From assembly GCA_933228895.1 (NCBI GenBank), contig OW121858.1:34309859-34373858 (forward strand): a stretch of 64,000 bases of DNA, given 5' to 3'. The notes below the pieces were generated by a model. That model saw only the letters and a list, made by a program, of their open reading frames with translations. It was not told where the DNA came from and searched no databases. Origin of the DNA: Platycnemis pennipes. Taxonomy: Eukaryota > Arthropoda > Insecta > Odonata > Platycnemididae. The position numbers were made by a program, and so were the translations under genes. Shown piece after piece: positions 31,944-42,595 of the stretch (position 1 is its first letter; each line of letters begins with the position of its first letter).

Positions 31944-32810
31944 TAGTGACACCGTGCCGTGACGTCATTCGATGACGTCGTGTTTTAATAAGCTGCCGAA
32001 AAGGTACAATTTTCAAAGAGTAATATCTTTGTAACGCAACTTAATTCTTCAGCAAAATTTTCGCCAAGCGCCTTTCCTTTCAAATTCAAAGAGTTATGAA
32101 AAATAGTGCATGTTCCCCATTGTGGTGCCCTACCATAAAAGTATTTATTTTAAACGAAGAGTTTGGATTGAGAAATCCAAGGTTACCAGAGAATTTAAAA
32201 GTTAACTTTGAGTTAATTTGAAAAAAAACCGTAAACTCGTAATAACGGGACTCCGCAGCCACGTTGCTGACGTAACATTTACATGTAGTTTACGTTTGCG
32301 AGGCATATTAAAATATCCATCTCCGAAACTTACAATTGCATTAAAGAGCTCCTCTCAGCTCTGGTGAATATGTATTAGTAGCAGTATTCCCAGTTTATGA
32401 GAGAATTAAATTTTAATTTCAAGTTCATTTGAAAAGGCTCAGAAATGGCGGGATGTGTTGCCTTGTTGCTGACGTAACGTTTACATAAAATTTACGTAAC
32501 ATATACATATAGTTTTACGTTGCGAGGCATAGGAAACATTCGTCTCCAGAACTTACCAATGTATTTCCAAGCCACTCTTAAGCTGTAGTTAATATTTACT
32601 AATAAAAACCTGTGAAAATTATCAAGGCTCGAAATTTCTCCTCCGTTATTAAGCAAGGTTAATTAATAGTCGTTATATTATAGGCCACTACGATTCCTGG
32701 TCGTGTAGTCCTACGCTACCGCGAAGCATGGCGCGTAGTTCAAATGGCTATGGGCCAAGTTCACAGCACACTCGTTAAATCGAATACCAGACGTTTGAGT
32801 GAATATCGTC

Positions 32811-32950
32811 TCGATAATCCGGATTGACTCGATAATTCGGATTGACTCGATATTCCGGATTCACTCGATAATCCCGATTGACTCGTTAATCCGGATCAAC
32901 TCCATAATTCGGATTGACTCGATAATACGGATTGAATCCGGACCGGATCC
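32811..32950. repeat. 18-bp minisatellite (CTCGATAATCCGGATTGA)
   Basis: About eight units, alternating C/T variants of ACTCGATAATCCGGATTG. It is the inverse of the longer array at 41549-42000, and both lie directly beside a family D copy in mirrored arrangement. Confidence 0.9.
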
Positions 32951-32959
32951 GTTCCTGTT

Positions 32960-33540
32960 TCCATTATCGAATAAAACAGCTTCCTCCATCAAAGAAATAA
33001 TAATTCATTAATTGCGATTCGTGCCATAACATAAGCACATTCATTTTACGCAGATTATATGTATTCGGAGAACTCCCAGTTTAATAGAGGATTGAATGTT
33101 AATTTTTCAGACCATTTGATTAAAGGTCGCAATTACGGCAATGGGCCATCATCTTGCTGACGTAATGGGTAAATAGTTTACGTTGCTAGGCAGAGGGAAT
33201 GTTCGTCTTAATTGAACTTACAACAATATATTTCAGAGCCCTGGAGCTCTAGTGAATGTGTATTAATAATAATAGTCTATTTTAAATTATCTAAGTATGA
33301 AAAGTCTCCTCTGTGAAACATGGTTAGTTAAAAGTCGTTATATTATAGGCCACTAGGCTTCCTGATCGTGGTGGTCTCTGCTACCGCCAAGCATGGCGTG
33401 AAGTTCACGCAGCTATGGGCCAAGTTCACAGCACGCTCGTTAAAACGAATACCAGCCGTTTCTGAGTGAAACCTATGAATAAATAATTTTCAATAAACGA
33501 ATAAAAGTTAATCATAGTAAATATTAACTTTTTTAAGGTA
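32960..33540 (+). mobile_element. MITE family D copy next to the 18-bp array
   Basis: Starts near AACAGCTTCCTCCATCAAAG and includes GATTCGTGCCATAACATAAG, CTTGCTGACGTAATGGGTAA, GCCAAGCATGGCGTGAAGTT and GGGCCAAGTTCACAGCACGC. The right third (CACCTGGTGGCAG part) is missing. Confidence 0.8.
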
Positions 33541-33747
33541 GACCCTGCGCTTCAAAGTACTACTTTCATAAGACGAATATGGCATGCCGGAACAACACAA
33601 CATTGCTCAAAATGTTGTTAATAATAATTTAAAACGATTTTCAACTCTTCAACATGGCTATACGAAACATGACTCATCTTCCAACTGAAGTAATTTGTTG
33701 ATATGAAGAAAGGCTTTTGTATATTGACGCCATGTGTCAGAGGCTCT
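33541..33747. other. Unassigned spacer
   Basis: Short spacer between a family D copy and a family A copy; nothing recognised. Confidence 0.5.
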
Positions 33748-34491
33748 TTATGGAGGTTGATCCGAAAAGTGAAAGTCATGTCATTGTTTTTATATTTTCA
33801 GCACTTATAAAACTAAAGTTCCTCTGTCTAATAAGGTAAAGATAATTACACCGACCCATACTCCTGTTTGCACAAATTGCATTTGAAATTACATACGATT
33901 AACGGCGAGAATGGCCATCACATGGGAATATAACGTTTAAAAATACCATAGTGTCATGTCATTTTTACAAAAAACTGATATTTTATGCGTAATTTCACAA
34001 GAAATAAAAGGACACGAAAAACAAAAGGCATCAACCCACCGTATTTTTCGCTAAATCCACCAATTTCTGCGCTTATAGCAGACGAAATTCGTTAGTTGTC
34101 TTCAAGTGGCGCTGCGGTCGCTCTAGCCAAAATGTATGGCGTATGAATAATATCATTATTTATGAGATATTAAAGAATATTTCAGAAAAATATTATAACC
34201 TAACGTTTGATAGTAATATTCTGGTGTTATAAATTAGTAAATTCATTGAGTACATGAATTTATTTCTTTAAAGTAAATGCTGAATTGACTCCATAGTTGA
34301 GCTGATTAAAATTATCATAAAAAATAAATCCTTCGACTTTACATCGTATTTCTTGTGATACTTATGACTTTCAATAGCTTAGGTAATTTTCTTTGTGAAG
34401 TAAGGATCACTTAGCAGGCATATACTCGTACTTAAACTCATAAGATTCCTCAGACAACTTGACTCAAGCAGTCGTGAGCCAACCTCCTTAA
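33748..34491 (-). mobile_element. MITE family A copy 3
   Basis: The only full copy of A in minus orientation: GGAGGTTGATCCGAAAAG on the left and CGTGAGCCAACCTCCTTAA on the right. It is collinear with the others throughout (GCATCAACCCACCGTATTTT, ATTCATTGAGTACATGAATT). Confidence 0.92.
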
Positions 34492-34495
34492 AACT

Positions 34496-34978
34496 ATGCA
34501 TGCGTATATTTCACTTATAATGACTCAAACAACAACAGCCAACTCAATAATACTTCTTGGATGTTTCACAGCGCGCAAAAACAGTTCTTCATACTCAACA
34601 TTATCGCGACTGGTAAGCCCACATTTCTGTGCCTACAAAGATGGCCGAACTTCATTCACAAATGTCGGCGAAGCACGAGAACAATCGTGCCCCGTTGTGA
34701 CTCGTGAGTGCCTTCACTGTTGGACAATGGCGTCCTTGTGTCCCGACGTCGCCAAGGAGTTGTTTGGTCTGCCATGGCAACGCTTGTTTACCTACTCACG
34801 TCGCGTCCGAAAACGCCCCCGTCGGCGAGCGATAATTCGCCCTCGAAGAACGGAAATTATCGACTTTTTTTTGGCTTCGTTCGAAAAACAAGTGAAGTGT
34901 GAAAAGGAAAGTGAAGCGGAATTGGGAAACGATCGAATAGAAGACCGAATCGTAATTCTTTTGGGGATCAGTTCTTAA
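34496..34978 (+). other. Unrecognised 160-codon open frame
   Basis: The longest simple frame in the right half apart from the transposase. The encoded peptide begins MHAYISLIMTQTTTANSIIL, has Cys residues in CPVVTRECLHCWTMASLCPD and an Arg-rich stretch RRVRKRPRRRAIIRPRR. The sequence is GC-richer than its flanks and starts directly after a family A copy. I recognise no family, no splice sites and no supporting neighbour. It may be a chance frame or a decayed element ORF. Confidence 0.15.
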
Positions 34979-35089
34979 CCGCAGGGGAATCAACACCGCT
35001 GAAAGTGTTTTCGTGGTTGCTATAGAGTAGAGCACTAGATTGGTTGTTATAGAGTAGATAAATAAAGGCCAAATCACACTTAATATACG

Positions 35090-35665
35090 AATATTTTTCC
35101 CGTATATACACCCTTTTCCCGTAGTATCGAGGTTCGGTCAAAACGAATATTTTTCCCGTATATATTCCCTTTTTCTTATCGTCAATGTATACGTGGTCTT
35201 CCCTTTTTTTACGGAAATCAGGGAGTTTCGTAGTATTGAGGTTCGGTCAAAACGAGTATTTTTTCCCGTATATATTCCCTTTTTCCGTAGTATCGAGGTT
35301 CGGTGAAAACTAATATTTTCCCGTATATATTCCCTTTTCCGTAGTATCGAGGTTCGGTCAAAACGAATATTTTCCCCGTATATACTCCCTTTTTCCGTAG
35401 TATCGAGGTTCGGTCAAAACGAATATTTTCCCCGTATATACTCCCTTTTTCCGTAGTATCGAGGTTCGGTCAAAACCAATATTTTCCCCGTATACATTCC
35501 CTTTTTCTTATCGTCAATGTATACGTGGTCTTCCCTTTTTTATGGAAATCATGGAGTTCCGTAATATCGAGGTTCGGTCAAATCGAATATTTTTCCCGTA
35601 GATATTCCCTTTTTCCGTAGTATCGAGGTTCGGTCAAAACGAATATTTTTTCCCCTTTTTCTCAT
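35090..35665. repeat. 55-56-bp tandem array (GTAGTATCGAGGTTCGGTCA)
   Basis: About nine copies of a unit built from CCGTAGTATCGAGGTTCGGT and CAAAACGAATATTTTCCCCG plus TATATACTCCCTTTTT. Starts near 35285, 35339, 35395 and 35451 set the period. Two longer units carry an extra TTATCGTCAATGTATACGTG segment, showing a second-level variant. Confidence 0.92.
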
Positions 35666-36319
35666 CGTCAGCGTATACATGATCTTCCCTTTTTTACCTT
35701 TTTGACAATGTTGGTACCCTTGTATTCATCCTGGAGCCTACGTTCACGTCTGTATGGACGCAAGTACTTTGAAATTCCTCCGTGCTTCGTTTCATAAAGT
35801 AATGGCGGACGTTTTTTCGGAGATTAACACGAAAATTCCCATTCCTCCTGTTTCGCCGCGATTAGACATTTCGGCGGTGCTTGTGAGAAGGAGTTAGTTC
35901 CCTCTTTTTTTCGGCGATCGGGAACAGGAAGTGACGTGGCAGGCTGCGTTGCACCGATAGCGCGGCGGCCGCGGCAGAGAAATCAAAGACATTCAAGGGA
36001 CCAACTACAACACTGGTTAACCCAGAGAGAGGAGATATATCAAGCGGAGGTCACCGAACAAAACAGCAACGAAAAACGCCTTTATAAGTTCATAGGGACT
36101 GAGATAAAACTATCCGACTTCTGCCGCCTTAACACCTATTCAAAATATTCATTTAAACATAATTTTTTGATATCTTCTTCTTTTTAAACGCCAAGAGTTC
36201 ATGTCGTTTTAATTAAATGCGAATTTAAATTTAACCAAAGTCCTGACAATAAAAAAAATGCAATGAAATAAAAATAAAACAATTCGTATGAATTATTTTC
36301 GTTGTGACGTCACAATTGC
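35666..36319. other. Unassigned, GC-richer in the middle
   Basis: Open stretches occur at about 35753-35906 and 35936-36187 (the latter gives MAGCVAPIARRPRQRNQRHS then DQLQHWLTQREEIYQAEVTE). They are in different frames and resemble no family I know. CpG density around 35820-35960 is above the local level, so a first exon or promoter of an unseen gene cannot be excluded. Confidence 0.2.
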
Positions 36320-36760
36320 AATGTGGTCGTTTACCATATTTTTTATTGCCGAATCTGATAGGGTTCGTAAAATAAAAATACCCGTATTTTTCCGTTTTCT
36401 GATCCGACAATTATTTCTCGAGTCATTAACCGGCGAAAAACTGATGTTTTTTTATTTAACCCTTTTCGGAAAAGTGGGCGTGGTGCAACCTCTGACGTAT
36501 AACGACTTCGTCCAATCACGACTGAGCCCGCGAAGCTACTTCGCCTTATCGCAATGAAGGGGGGGGATAATACAGCTGACTCTGCTAATAGGAGCGGTTG
36601 CTGAGACAGGATCTGTGCGAGCAGACCTTCCGAGAACCCCCCTCCACTCCCTTACCTTCCCCTAAAAGCAGCAAAGGACGGCAGGAAAATGACGCCAATG
36701 TTATCAAAGAAACTTCTTCGGTGGGCGTCACCTTTTGCTTATTTTAAATTTTGAATTATG
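36320..36760 (+). mobile_element. Repeat family E copy 1
   Basis: Shares AATACCCGTATTTTTCCGTT, GAAAAGTGGGCGTGGTGCAA, ACGACTTCGTCCAATCACGA and a C-rich run (CCCCCCTCCACTCCCTTACC) with two inverted copies at 48840-49710. No termini could be fixed. Confidence 0.8.
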
Positions 36761-37299
36761 AGTGAATGGTTGTGGTTAGAACATTAATTTTTTCACTAAA
36801 TTCATTTTTCGTTTCCATCTTAACGATTTCGTGTACAGAATTGCGATTACGGTTCCGAGTAAAGGCCCACATTGTTAGATGGGGGCATTGTAAGCACGTT
36901 CCGTCACAAGCACCGTTGCCAATGATAACAACATACTGTAGCGCCATTTTCGTGTAACAAAGGCTTTATTGCTTTTTTTCGAGCAGACATTTAAATAATA
37001 TCAATTAAACAAGCGTGGTAAGGCTAACACTTTTTCACAATGCTAAATCTATATAAAAATGCGCATCTTATATTAGTTTTTTTTCGTCAAAACGACATTT
37101 ATCTTTACATTATTAATTTGCAAATTTTAGTGCAAGAGCCATGCCCTGACGTATAACCACGTAATATAATATTGCCGATTCTTTGTTCTTCAATTGTATA
37201 AATGATGGAAAAGCCTCATTATGTTATTGCCAATTGACAGAAGGGCCCAAAAAGTTATGTCCCCTCAAATTTTCACAAAAATGACATCTACTTCATAAT

Positions 37300-38075
37300 G
37301 GGGAATACGCATGAAATTTGTTATTCGAAGATTAATGTGATGCACTTGATGCGAAACTGTCTCACCAATTTAAATAAAAAAAAAGCAAAATTTTTCTACG
37401 CCCACCACAAAGATTATTGAATGAATTTAAAATGTTCCCGGAAATCGACGAAAGTCACGTGACCTGAAACGCCTTCTGACGTCACTGAACGGTATAGGTT
37501 CCATATTGCTACGGAGATAGACATTTATTTTTAACAGAAACCTAAGTGAATATATTGTCTTGAGGTTTTCAGCCATTTCTCGAACGAAACGATGACTGAA
37601 AAAATACTTAAAAAAGCACATTCCGACAATTCTACTTTGGTTGACTCCCTTGTGGCGGCGTTCTTCTTAAAGAAAACCAGCGATTGCATAGACGTAGAAG
37701 AAATTCTTGGGCACTAAACAGGAATTAGATCATTAATGGACGATTTGCTCGTTACCATCCATACTACGTAAATAAAAAATCGAAATACAATCGTTTTTTG
37801 CATTAAACAAATGACATAAATACATACGCTATCGCCAAGTATTCATTTAACAACTTACCTCCACGCATAGCAACAGATAAACAACGCCCTTAGTGATACC
37901 GTGCCGTGACGTCATGCGATGACGTCATGTTTTTAATAAGTTGCCGAAAATATACAATTTTCACAGAGTAATATCTTCGTAACAAAACTTAATTCTTCAG
38001 CAAAATTTTCGCCAAGCACATTTCAGCTAATAAACTTCGCATTCAAAGAGTCATAAAAAATAGTGCTTGTTCCCC
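37300..38075 (+). mobile_element. MITE family B copy 3
   Basis: GGGGAATACGCATGAAATTT to GTGCTTGTTCCCC, with all family landmarks; the CCCTTAGTGATACCGTG site is intact. Confidence 0.92.
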
Positions 38076-38076
38076 A

Positions 38077-38211
38077 TTCAGCATTTACTTTAAGGAAATA
38101 AATTCATGTATTCAATGAATTTACTAATTTATAACACCAGAATATTACTATCAAAGGTTATGTTATAATATTTTCCTGAAATATGCTTTAATATCTCATT
38201 AGTATATATAT
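38077..38211 (+). mobile_element. Internal family A fragment in the end of family B
   Basis: Sequence from TTCAGCATTTACTTTAAGGA to TTAATATCTCATTAGTATAT equals an interior 135-bp block of family A without either terminus. It is followed by a second copy of the family B right end (TAAAAAATAGTGTATGTTCC). Confidence 0.85.
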
Positions 38212-38255
38212 TATAAAAAATAGTGTATGTTCCCCAATCGGTTGAGCCTCCTTAA

Positions 38256-38794
38256 TCGCCAATCATTTGTGAATATCTGTTCCAGGTTTAAAGTCTATAT
38301 CTCACGAGAAAGAAACAATTTTTGGCCTTTGCCCAGCTCTTTCAGTTTTCCGACCGCTGCGTAGCCTTCTTTTTTTTAAAAAAAAAGATAAGAACTCAAC
38401 ACGTGGTGGTGCAGGCGAACTTAAAAACCTCGCGCCCCGCTATTCTTTTTTTCCCCCCCTCTCGTTTCAAAATTACGCCGCCGGGGGGAGTTGGTGAGGG
38501 TGGATGGGGGACACTCGAGAAGTGCCTTCGGGGCGGCTAATTATAGAGGGAGTCTCTTTTAGTCCACGCATCTGGTGATGAGGTCAGGCCCTATTGTCAC
38601 CATTTTGGTTCGTTAAACGATCGTGTGACACGTGTTAACGCCGGGAAGCGTTCCTCCTCTGTTCCTCCACGGACTGGGAAACTTTTAAGGCGAAGGAATG
38701 GGGAAATCGCTCTTCATTTATTACTCTTTGAACCGACACGTTATCAGCAAAAGAAATAGTTCGCTAAAAATATTTTATAAGGTGTTCAATAACT
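38256..38794. other. Unassigned
   Basis: Contains a G-rich stretch (CGCCGGGGGGAGTTGGTGAG, 38479-38498) and poly-T/poly-A runs. A 72-codon frame (38322-38540) is composition-driven. No gene recognised. Confidence 0.4.
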
Positions 38795-39900
38795 CCGCGA
38801 TACAGATCACCAAAAAGTCGATTATTTATGCAAAAATACTAGTTTACAATCGACGAAAAATAAGGTATCCTCGATGTAGTGTTGTAGAAATAAAGTCAAC
38901 GATACACTTCACAAAAGTATCGATTATTTATGCAAAAATGTATGTTTATAATCCATAAAAATTACTGTGGCTTACAAGTAGTGTTGTAGAAATAAAGTCA
39001 ACGATACAACTCACAAAAGTATCGATTATTTATGCAAAAATGTATTTTTATAATCCGTAAAAATTACTGTGGCTTACAAGTAGTGTTGTAGAAATAAAGT
39101 CAACGATACAACTCACAAAAGTATCGATTATTTATGCAAAAATGTATGTTTATAATCCGTAAAAATTACTGTGGCTTACAAGTAGTGTTGTAGAAATAAA
39201 GTCAACGATACAACTCACAAAAGTATCGATTATTTATGCAAAATGGCATGTTTATAATCCATAAAAATTACTGTGGCTTACAAGTAGTGTTGTAGAAATA
39301 AAGTCAACGATACAACTCACAAAAGCATCGATTATTTATGCAAAAATGTATGTTTATAATCCGTAAAAATTTCTGTGGCTTACAAGTAGTGTTGTAGAAA
39401 TAAATATCACGAAACGATTCCCCAAAATATCGATTATTTAAGTAAATATATTAGTTTTTAATCCATAAAAGAATGAAGTATCTCAGAAGTAGTATAGTAG
39501 AAATATTTTTCACGATACAATCCACGAAAATATCGATTATTTATGCAAAACAATTAGTTGATATTAGCTGATAATTGATAAAAAAATAAATAGGTTGGAA
39601 GTAGAATAGCAGATACACTCCACGAAACAATTCACCAAAATATCGAATGTTTATTCAAAAAGTAAGTTGAAAATCGATAAAAAAATAAAGTGTCTTAGAA
39701 GTAGTATAGTAGATATAAACCTCACGATACGATTCCCCAAAATATCGATTATTTATTGAAAAAAAAATAGTTGATATTCGATAAAAGAATAAAGCATCTT
39801 AGAAGTAGTATAATAGAAATATTCTTTGCGATACAATCCACCAAAATATCGATTATTTATGCGAAAAAGTTTGTTGATAATTGATAAAAGAATAAAGTAG
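38795..39900. repeat. 102-bp tandem array
   Basis: Units of TATCGATTATTTATGCAAAA, ATGTATGTTTATAATCCGTA, AAAATTACTGTGGCTTACAA and GTAGTGTTGTAGAAATAAAG. The ACGATACAAC start recurs at 39001, 39103, 39205 and 39307, exactly 102 apart. About five central copies are nearly identical; the flanking copies on both sides are diverged and vary in length, the usual picture of a homogenised core with old edges. Confidence 0.93.
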
Positions 39901-39904
39901 CCAA

Positions 39905-40080
39905 TAGGGAACATGTAATTTTTTTTAATATAACAATTTGAATGAGAAGTTCGTTACCTAAGACGTATTTGGCGGAAACGACTTAAGATAATTGTAATAA
40001 AGTCGTTATTGTTTAAGTATTGTAAGATTTCGGCAGCTAGGAAAAACATGACGTCACGGCACGGTATCGTTTTGGGCGTC
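39905..40080 (-). mobile_element. Diverged family B fragment
   Basis: AATAGGGAACATGTAATTTT at one side and CATGACGTCACGGCACGGTA at the other, in B order but strongly diverged, truncated before the CAACAGATAAAC block. Confidence 0.6.
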
Positions 40081-40253
40081 CTCTCATGATATGTTTCCGC
40101 AATTCACATCTTTAAAGCTATCCCTGCCACGCATCCGGGCATTCGGACAGCCATCTGGTGAATAAAAAATAGACCATATTCTACAGGCAGCCGATTTTTA
40201 ATGATCCAATGAGGTTCAAGCCCGCGAAAAACTGCGGTTCACTAAAAAATACC

Positions 40254-40500
40254 AAGCGTAGCATTAAAAAAAAGACTTTTGAGGCTTATCTTTATGTATC
40301 TTTTACATATATTTTATGTAAAAAAAACATTGAAAAATTCCGGATTTTGGATATTCCGGATTCGATTCCGGCAAACTCAAGCGTAGCATAAAAAAAGACT
40401 TTCGAGGATTATCTTTATATATCTTTTACATATATTTTATGTAAAAACACATTGAAAAATTCCGGATTTTCGATAATCCGGATTCGATTCCGGCAAATAA
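40254..40500. repeat. Two 125-bp tandem units with CCGGATT ends
   Basis: The unit AAGCGTAGCAT..AAAAAAAGACTTT, GATTATCTTTATATATCTTT, ACATATATTTTATGTAAAAA, AATTCCGGATTTTCGATAAT and GATTCGATTCCGGCAAA occurs twice. The ATAATCCGGATTCG piece relates it to the 18-bp array at 41549-42000. Confidence 0.8.
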
Positions 40501-40709
40501 AATCGAATCGACAATAATGTTGTACATAAGGTACAGTATTTTTTCTGTGATCAAAACACGAAATATTTTACTTGTTTAACGGTTGTACTCATCCGCTCCA
40601 CATTTGATACCATTGAAGTGATTTATGAAAAATTTTAGTAAATTTGTTTTACATTTAAGACCTAAGTCTGCAACGTTTTATCGGTTCATCTCGTTAATCC
40701 GGACAATAT

Positions 40710-41541
40710 GGTAGCTCCCTATTATTTTTTTATCGTCTTGATCGCAACGTTATAACCTCTGCAGTACGTATTTAAAACCGTTTACATTTTAAAACGACGT
40801 TAAGTAATTTTCCTCATTGATTAAAAAAAAGTGAAAAAAATTCAACGGCTCGAAATCGCGACGACAAACAAGTGTGAGGTGACACTTGTTTCCTCTACCT
40901 GCCACTAGATGGTGCTGCGGACGCTTCCAAGCAGACGGTACACTCCGTTAAAGCTAATTAACCATTAATCGGAGCAATATTTATTCAGTTAATTTACTAT
41001 GATTAACTTTAATTCGTTTATTTAAAATTATTTATTCACAGGATTCACTCAAAAGCAGCTGGTATTAATTTTAACAAGCGCGCTGTGAACTTGGCCCATA
41101 GTCGCGTGAACTCCGCGCCATGCTTCGCGGTAGCATAGACCACCACGATCAGGAAGCCTAGTGGCCTATAATATAACGACTACTAACTAACCATGTTTAA
41201 CAGAGGAGACTTTTCAAATTAGGATAATTTAAAATAGACTATTAATATTAATACATATTCACAAGAGCTCGAGGGCTCTGAAATATATTGTTGTAAGTTC
41301 AATTAAGACGAATATTCCCTCTGCCTAGCAACGTAAACTATTTACCCATTACGTCAGCAAGATGGTGGCGCATTGCCGTTATTACGAGCTTTTTCAAATG
41401 GTCCGAAAAATTAACATTCAATCCTATATTAAACTGGGAGTTCTCTGCATACATATTATTTGCGTAAAATGATTGTGTTTATGTTATGGGACGAATCGAA
41501 ATTAATGATTTATTTTTTCTTTGACGGAGGAAGTTACTCTA
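40710..41541 (-). mobile_element. MITE family D copy in minus orientation, inside CCGGATTATCG sequence
   Basis: Left end GGTAGCTCCCTATTATTTTT and right end TTTCTTTGACGGAGGAAGTT and ACTCT match the D termini, diverged. The interior has CTACCTGCCACTAGATGG, GGGCC-type AACTTGGCCCATAGTCGC and CATGCTTCGCGGTAGCAT. On both sides lie TTAATCCGGACAATA and ATTCGATAATGGAATC, so D inserted into an older element. Confidence 0.8.
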
Positions 41542-41548
41542 TTCGATA

Positions 41549-42000
41549 ATGGAATCAGGTACGGGTCCGGATCCATTCAATCCGGATTATCGAGTCAATT
41601 CGGATTATCGAGACGATCCGGATTATCAAGACGATCCGGATTATCGAGACGATCCGGATTATCGAGACGATCCTGATTATTGGGTCAATCCGGATTATCG
41701 AGTCAATCCGGATTATCGAGTCAATCCGGATTATTAAGTCGATCCGGATTATCGGGTCAATTCGGGTTATCGAGTCAATCCGGATTATCGAGACGATCCG
41801 GATTATCGGGTCAATCCTGATTATCCAGTCAATCCGGATTATCGAGTATATCCGGATTGTCGAATCCGGATTATCGAGTAAATCCGGATTGTCGTATTAA
41901 TTCGGATTATCGAGTCAATCCGGAATATCGAGTCAATCCGGATAATTGAGTCAATCCGGATTATCGACTCACTCCGGATTATCGAGTACTGCTGTATTAT
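41549..42000. repeat. 18-bp minisatellite (GATCCGGATTATCGAGTC)
   Basis: About 25 units of (G/A)ATCCGGATTATCGAG(A/T)C. Because 18 is a multiple of three, a frame stays open and encodes a DPDYRDDPDYRV-type peptide (41549-41737), which I do not consider a gene. Tandem CGATAATCCGGA motifs resemble the terminal sequences of pogo/Tigger elements; that origin is inference. Confidence 0.93.
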
Positions 42001-42595
42001 CAGCAATGCTCGTACGTACCAGAGGCATTAAAGAACATTCGACTTCTAAGTGCAAACGGTTATGTGGAGTCTTGAGGCGCGTACGGCCATCGATTTAAAC
42101 TCGGCGAGGTATGCCGCGGGATGACCTCCGTACGACCTCGATACGTACGAGGACGCGCGGGGTTTCGGCCGACTGTAATTCCAGACGATCCCGAAAGAGG
42201 TCGCGGTTTTCGCGTACGCGGGGCACAAAAACAAAAGATGCAGCGAGTTTCGCAAAAAGGTTTGACGTCACCCCGTCCGACCTGATTACGGATTACTCGG
42301 ACGAAATACCGGAAGTATTCATTGCGCGCGTCGAATAATATCGTGAAATGGCAGTTCTACAATCATTTAGATAAAATGGGAGAGATTTATTGCGAGAATT
42401 TGGGGTTCAAAGACTCATTTTTTTTTTTACCGACAACGATAGGGACAGTATTAGCGAAAATAGCGGGAAGTGAAATATTGTTGCGTTCGTGGGACAGCGT
42501 TAGAAATATGTGCGTGGAAAACTATAATTTATTTATTTATTTCTTATTAACACCGAAAACAACTCCCATGACCTTTTAAATTTAGACTTAGTCTC
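42001..42595. other. GC-rich unassigned segment with open frames
   Basis: Between about 42060 and 42330 the sequence is rich in CpG and holds a plus frame (42111-42338) ending TPSDLITDYSDEIPEVFIAR and an overlapping frame to 42579 starting MRASNNIVKWQFYNHLDKMG. The two overlap by 17 bp in different phases. I recognise no family. It could be a decayed element ORF or a host exon, and nothing else supports either. Confidence 0.2.

Larger units (their letters stand above)
29087..32118 (+). mobile_element. MITE family B copy 2, split by a mariner-type element
   Basis: GGGGAATATGCATGAAATTT to GTGCATGTTCCCC. Without the 2,265-bp inserted element and one TA it would be about 765 bp and collinear with the other B copies. 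The interruption falls in the conserved CCCTTAGTGA. Confidence 0.92.
29036..32800 (+). mobile_element. MITE family D copy, split by family B and a nested mariner
   Basis: Starts AGGGTAATTGTTTCCTTCAT. After the family B insertion (29087-32118) it resumes with GTGGTGCCCTACCATAAA, then continues with GACGTAACATTTACATGTAG, GCGAAGCATGGCGCGTAG and GGGCCAAGTTCACAGCACAC. It is lost near 32800 where a minisatellite begins. A block (GAGAGAATTAAATTTTAATT through a second GACGTAACGTTTACAT) is duplicated inside it at about 32400-32540. Confidence 0.75.
36885..38255 (+). mobile_element. MITE family C copy with nested B and A pieces
   Basis: From GTAAGCACGTTCCGTCACAA through ATGACATCTACTTCAT, then family B (37300-38075), a family A piece and a second B end (38077-38235). 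The C terminus then resumes as AATCGGTTGAGCCTCCTTAA. Removing the inserted block restores the ATTCGGTGGAGCC order of the complete C copy. The left part of C is missing. Confidence 0.83.

Noticed and set aside
41549..41737. Asp/Tyr-rich DPDYRDDPDY repeat peptide
   Set aside because: Direct translation of an 18-bp minisatellite, without flanking coding evidence.
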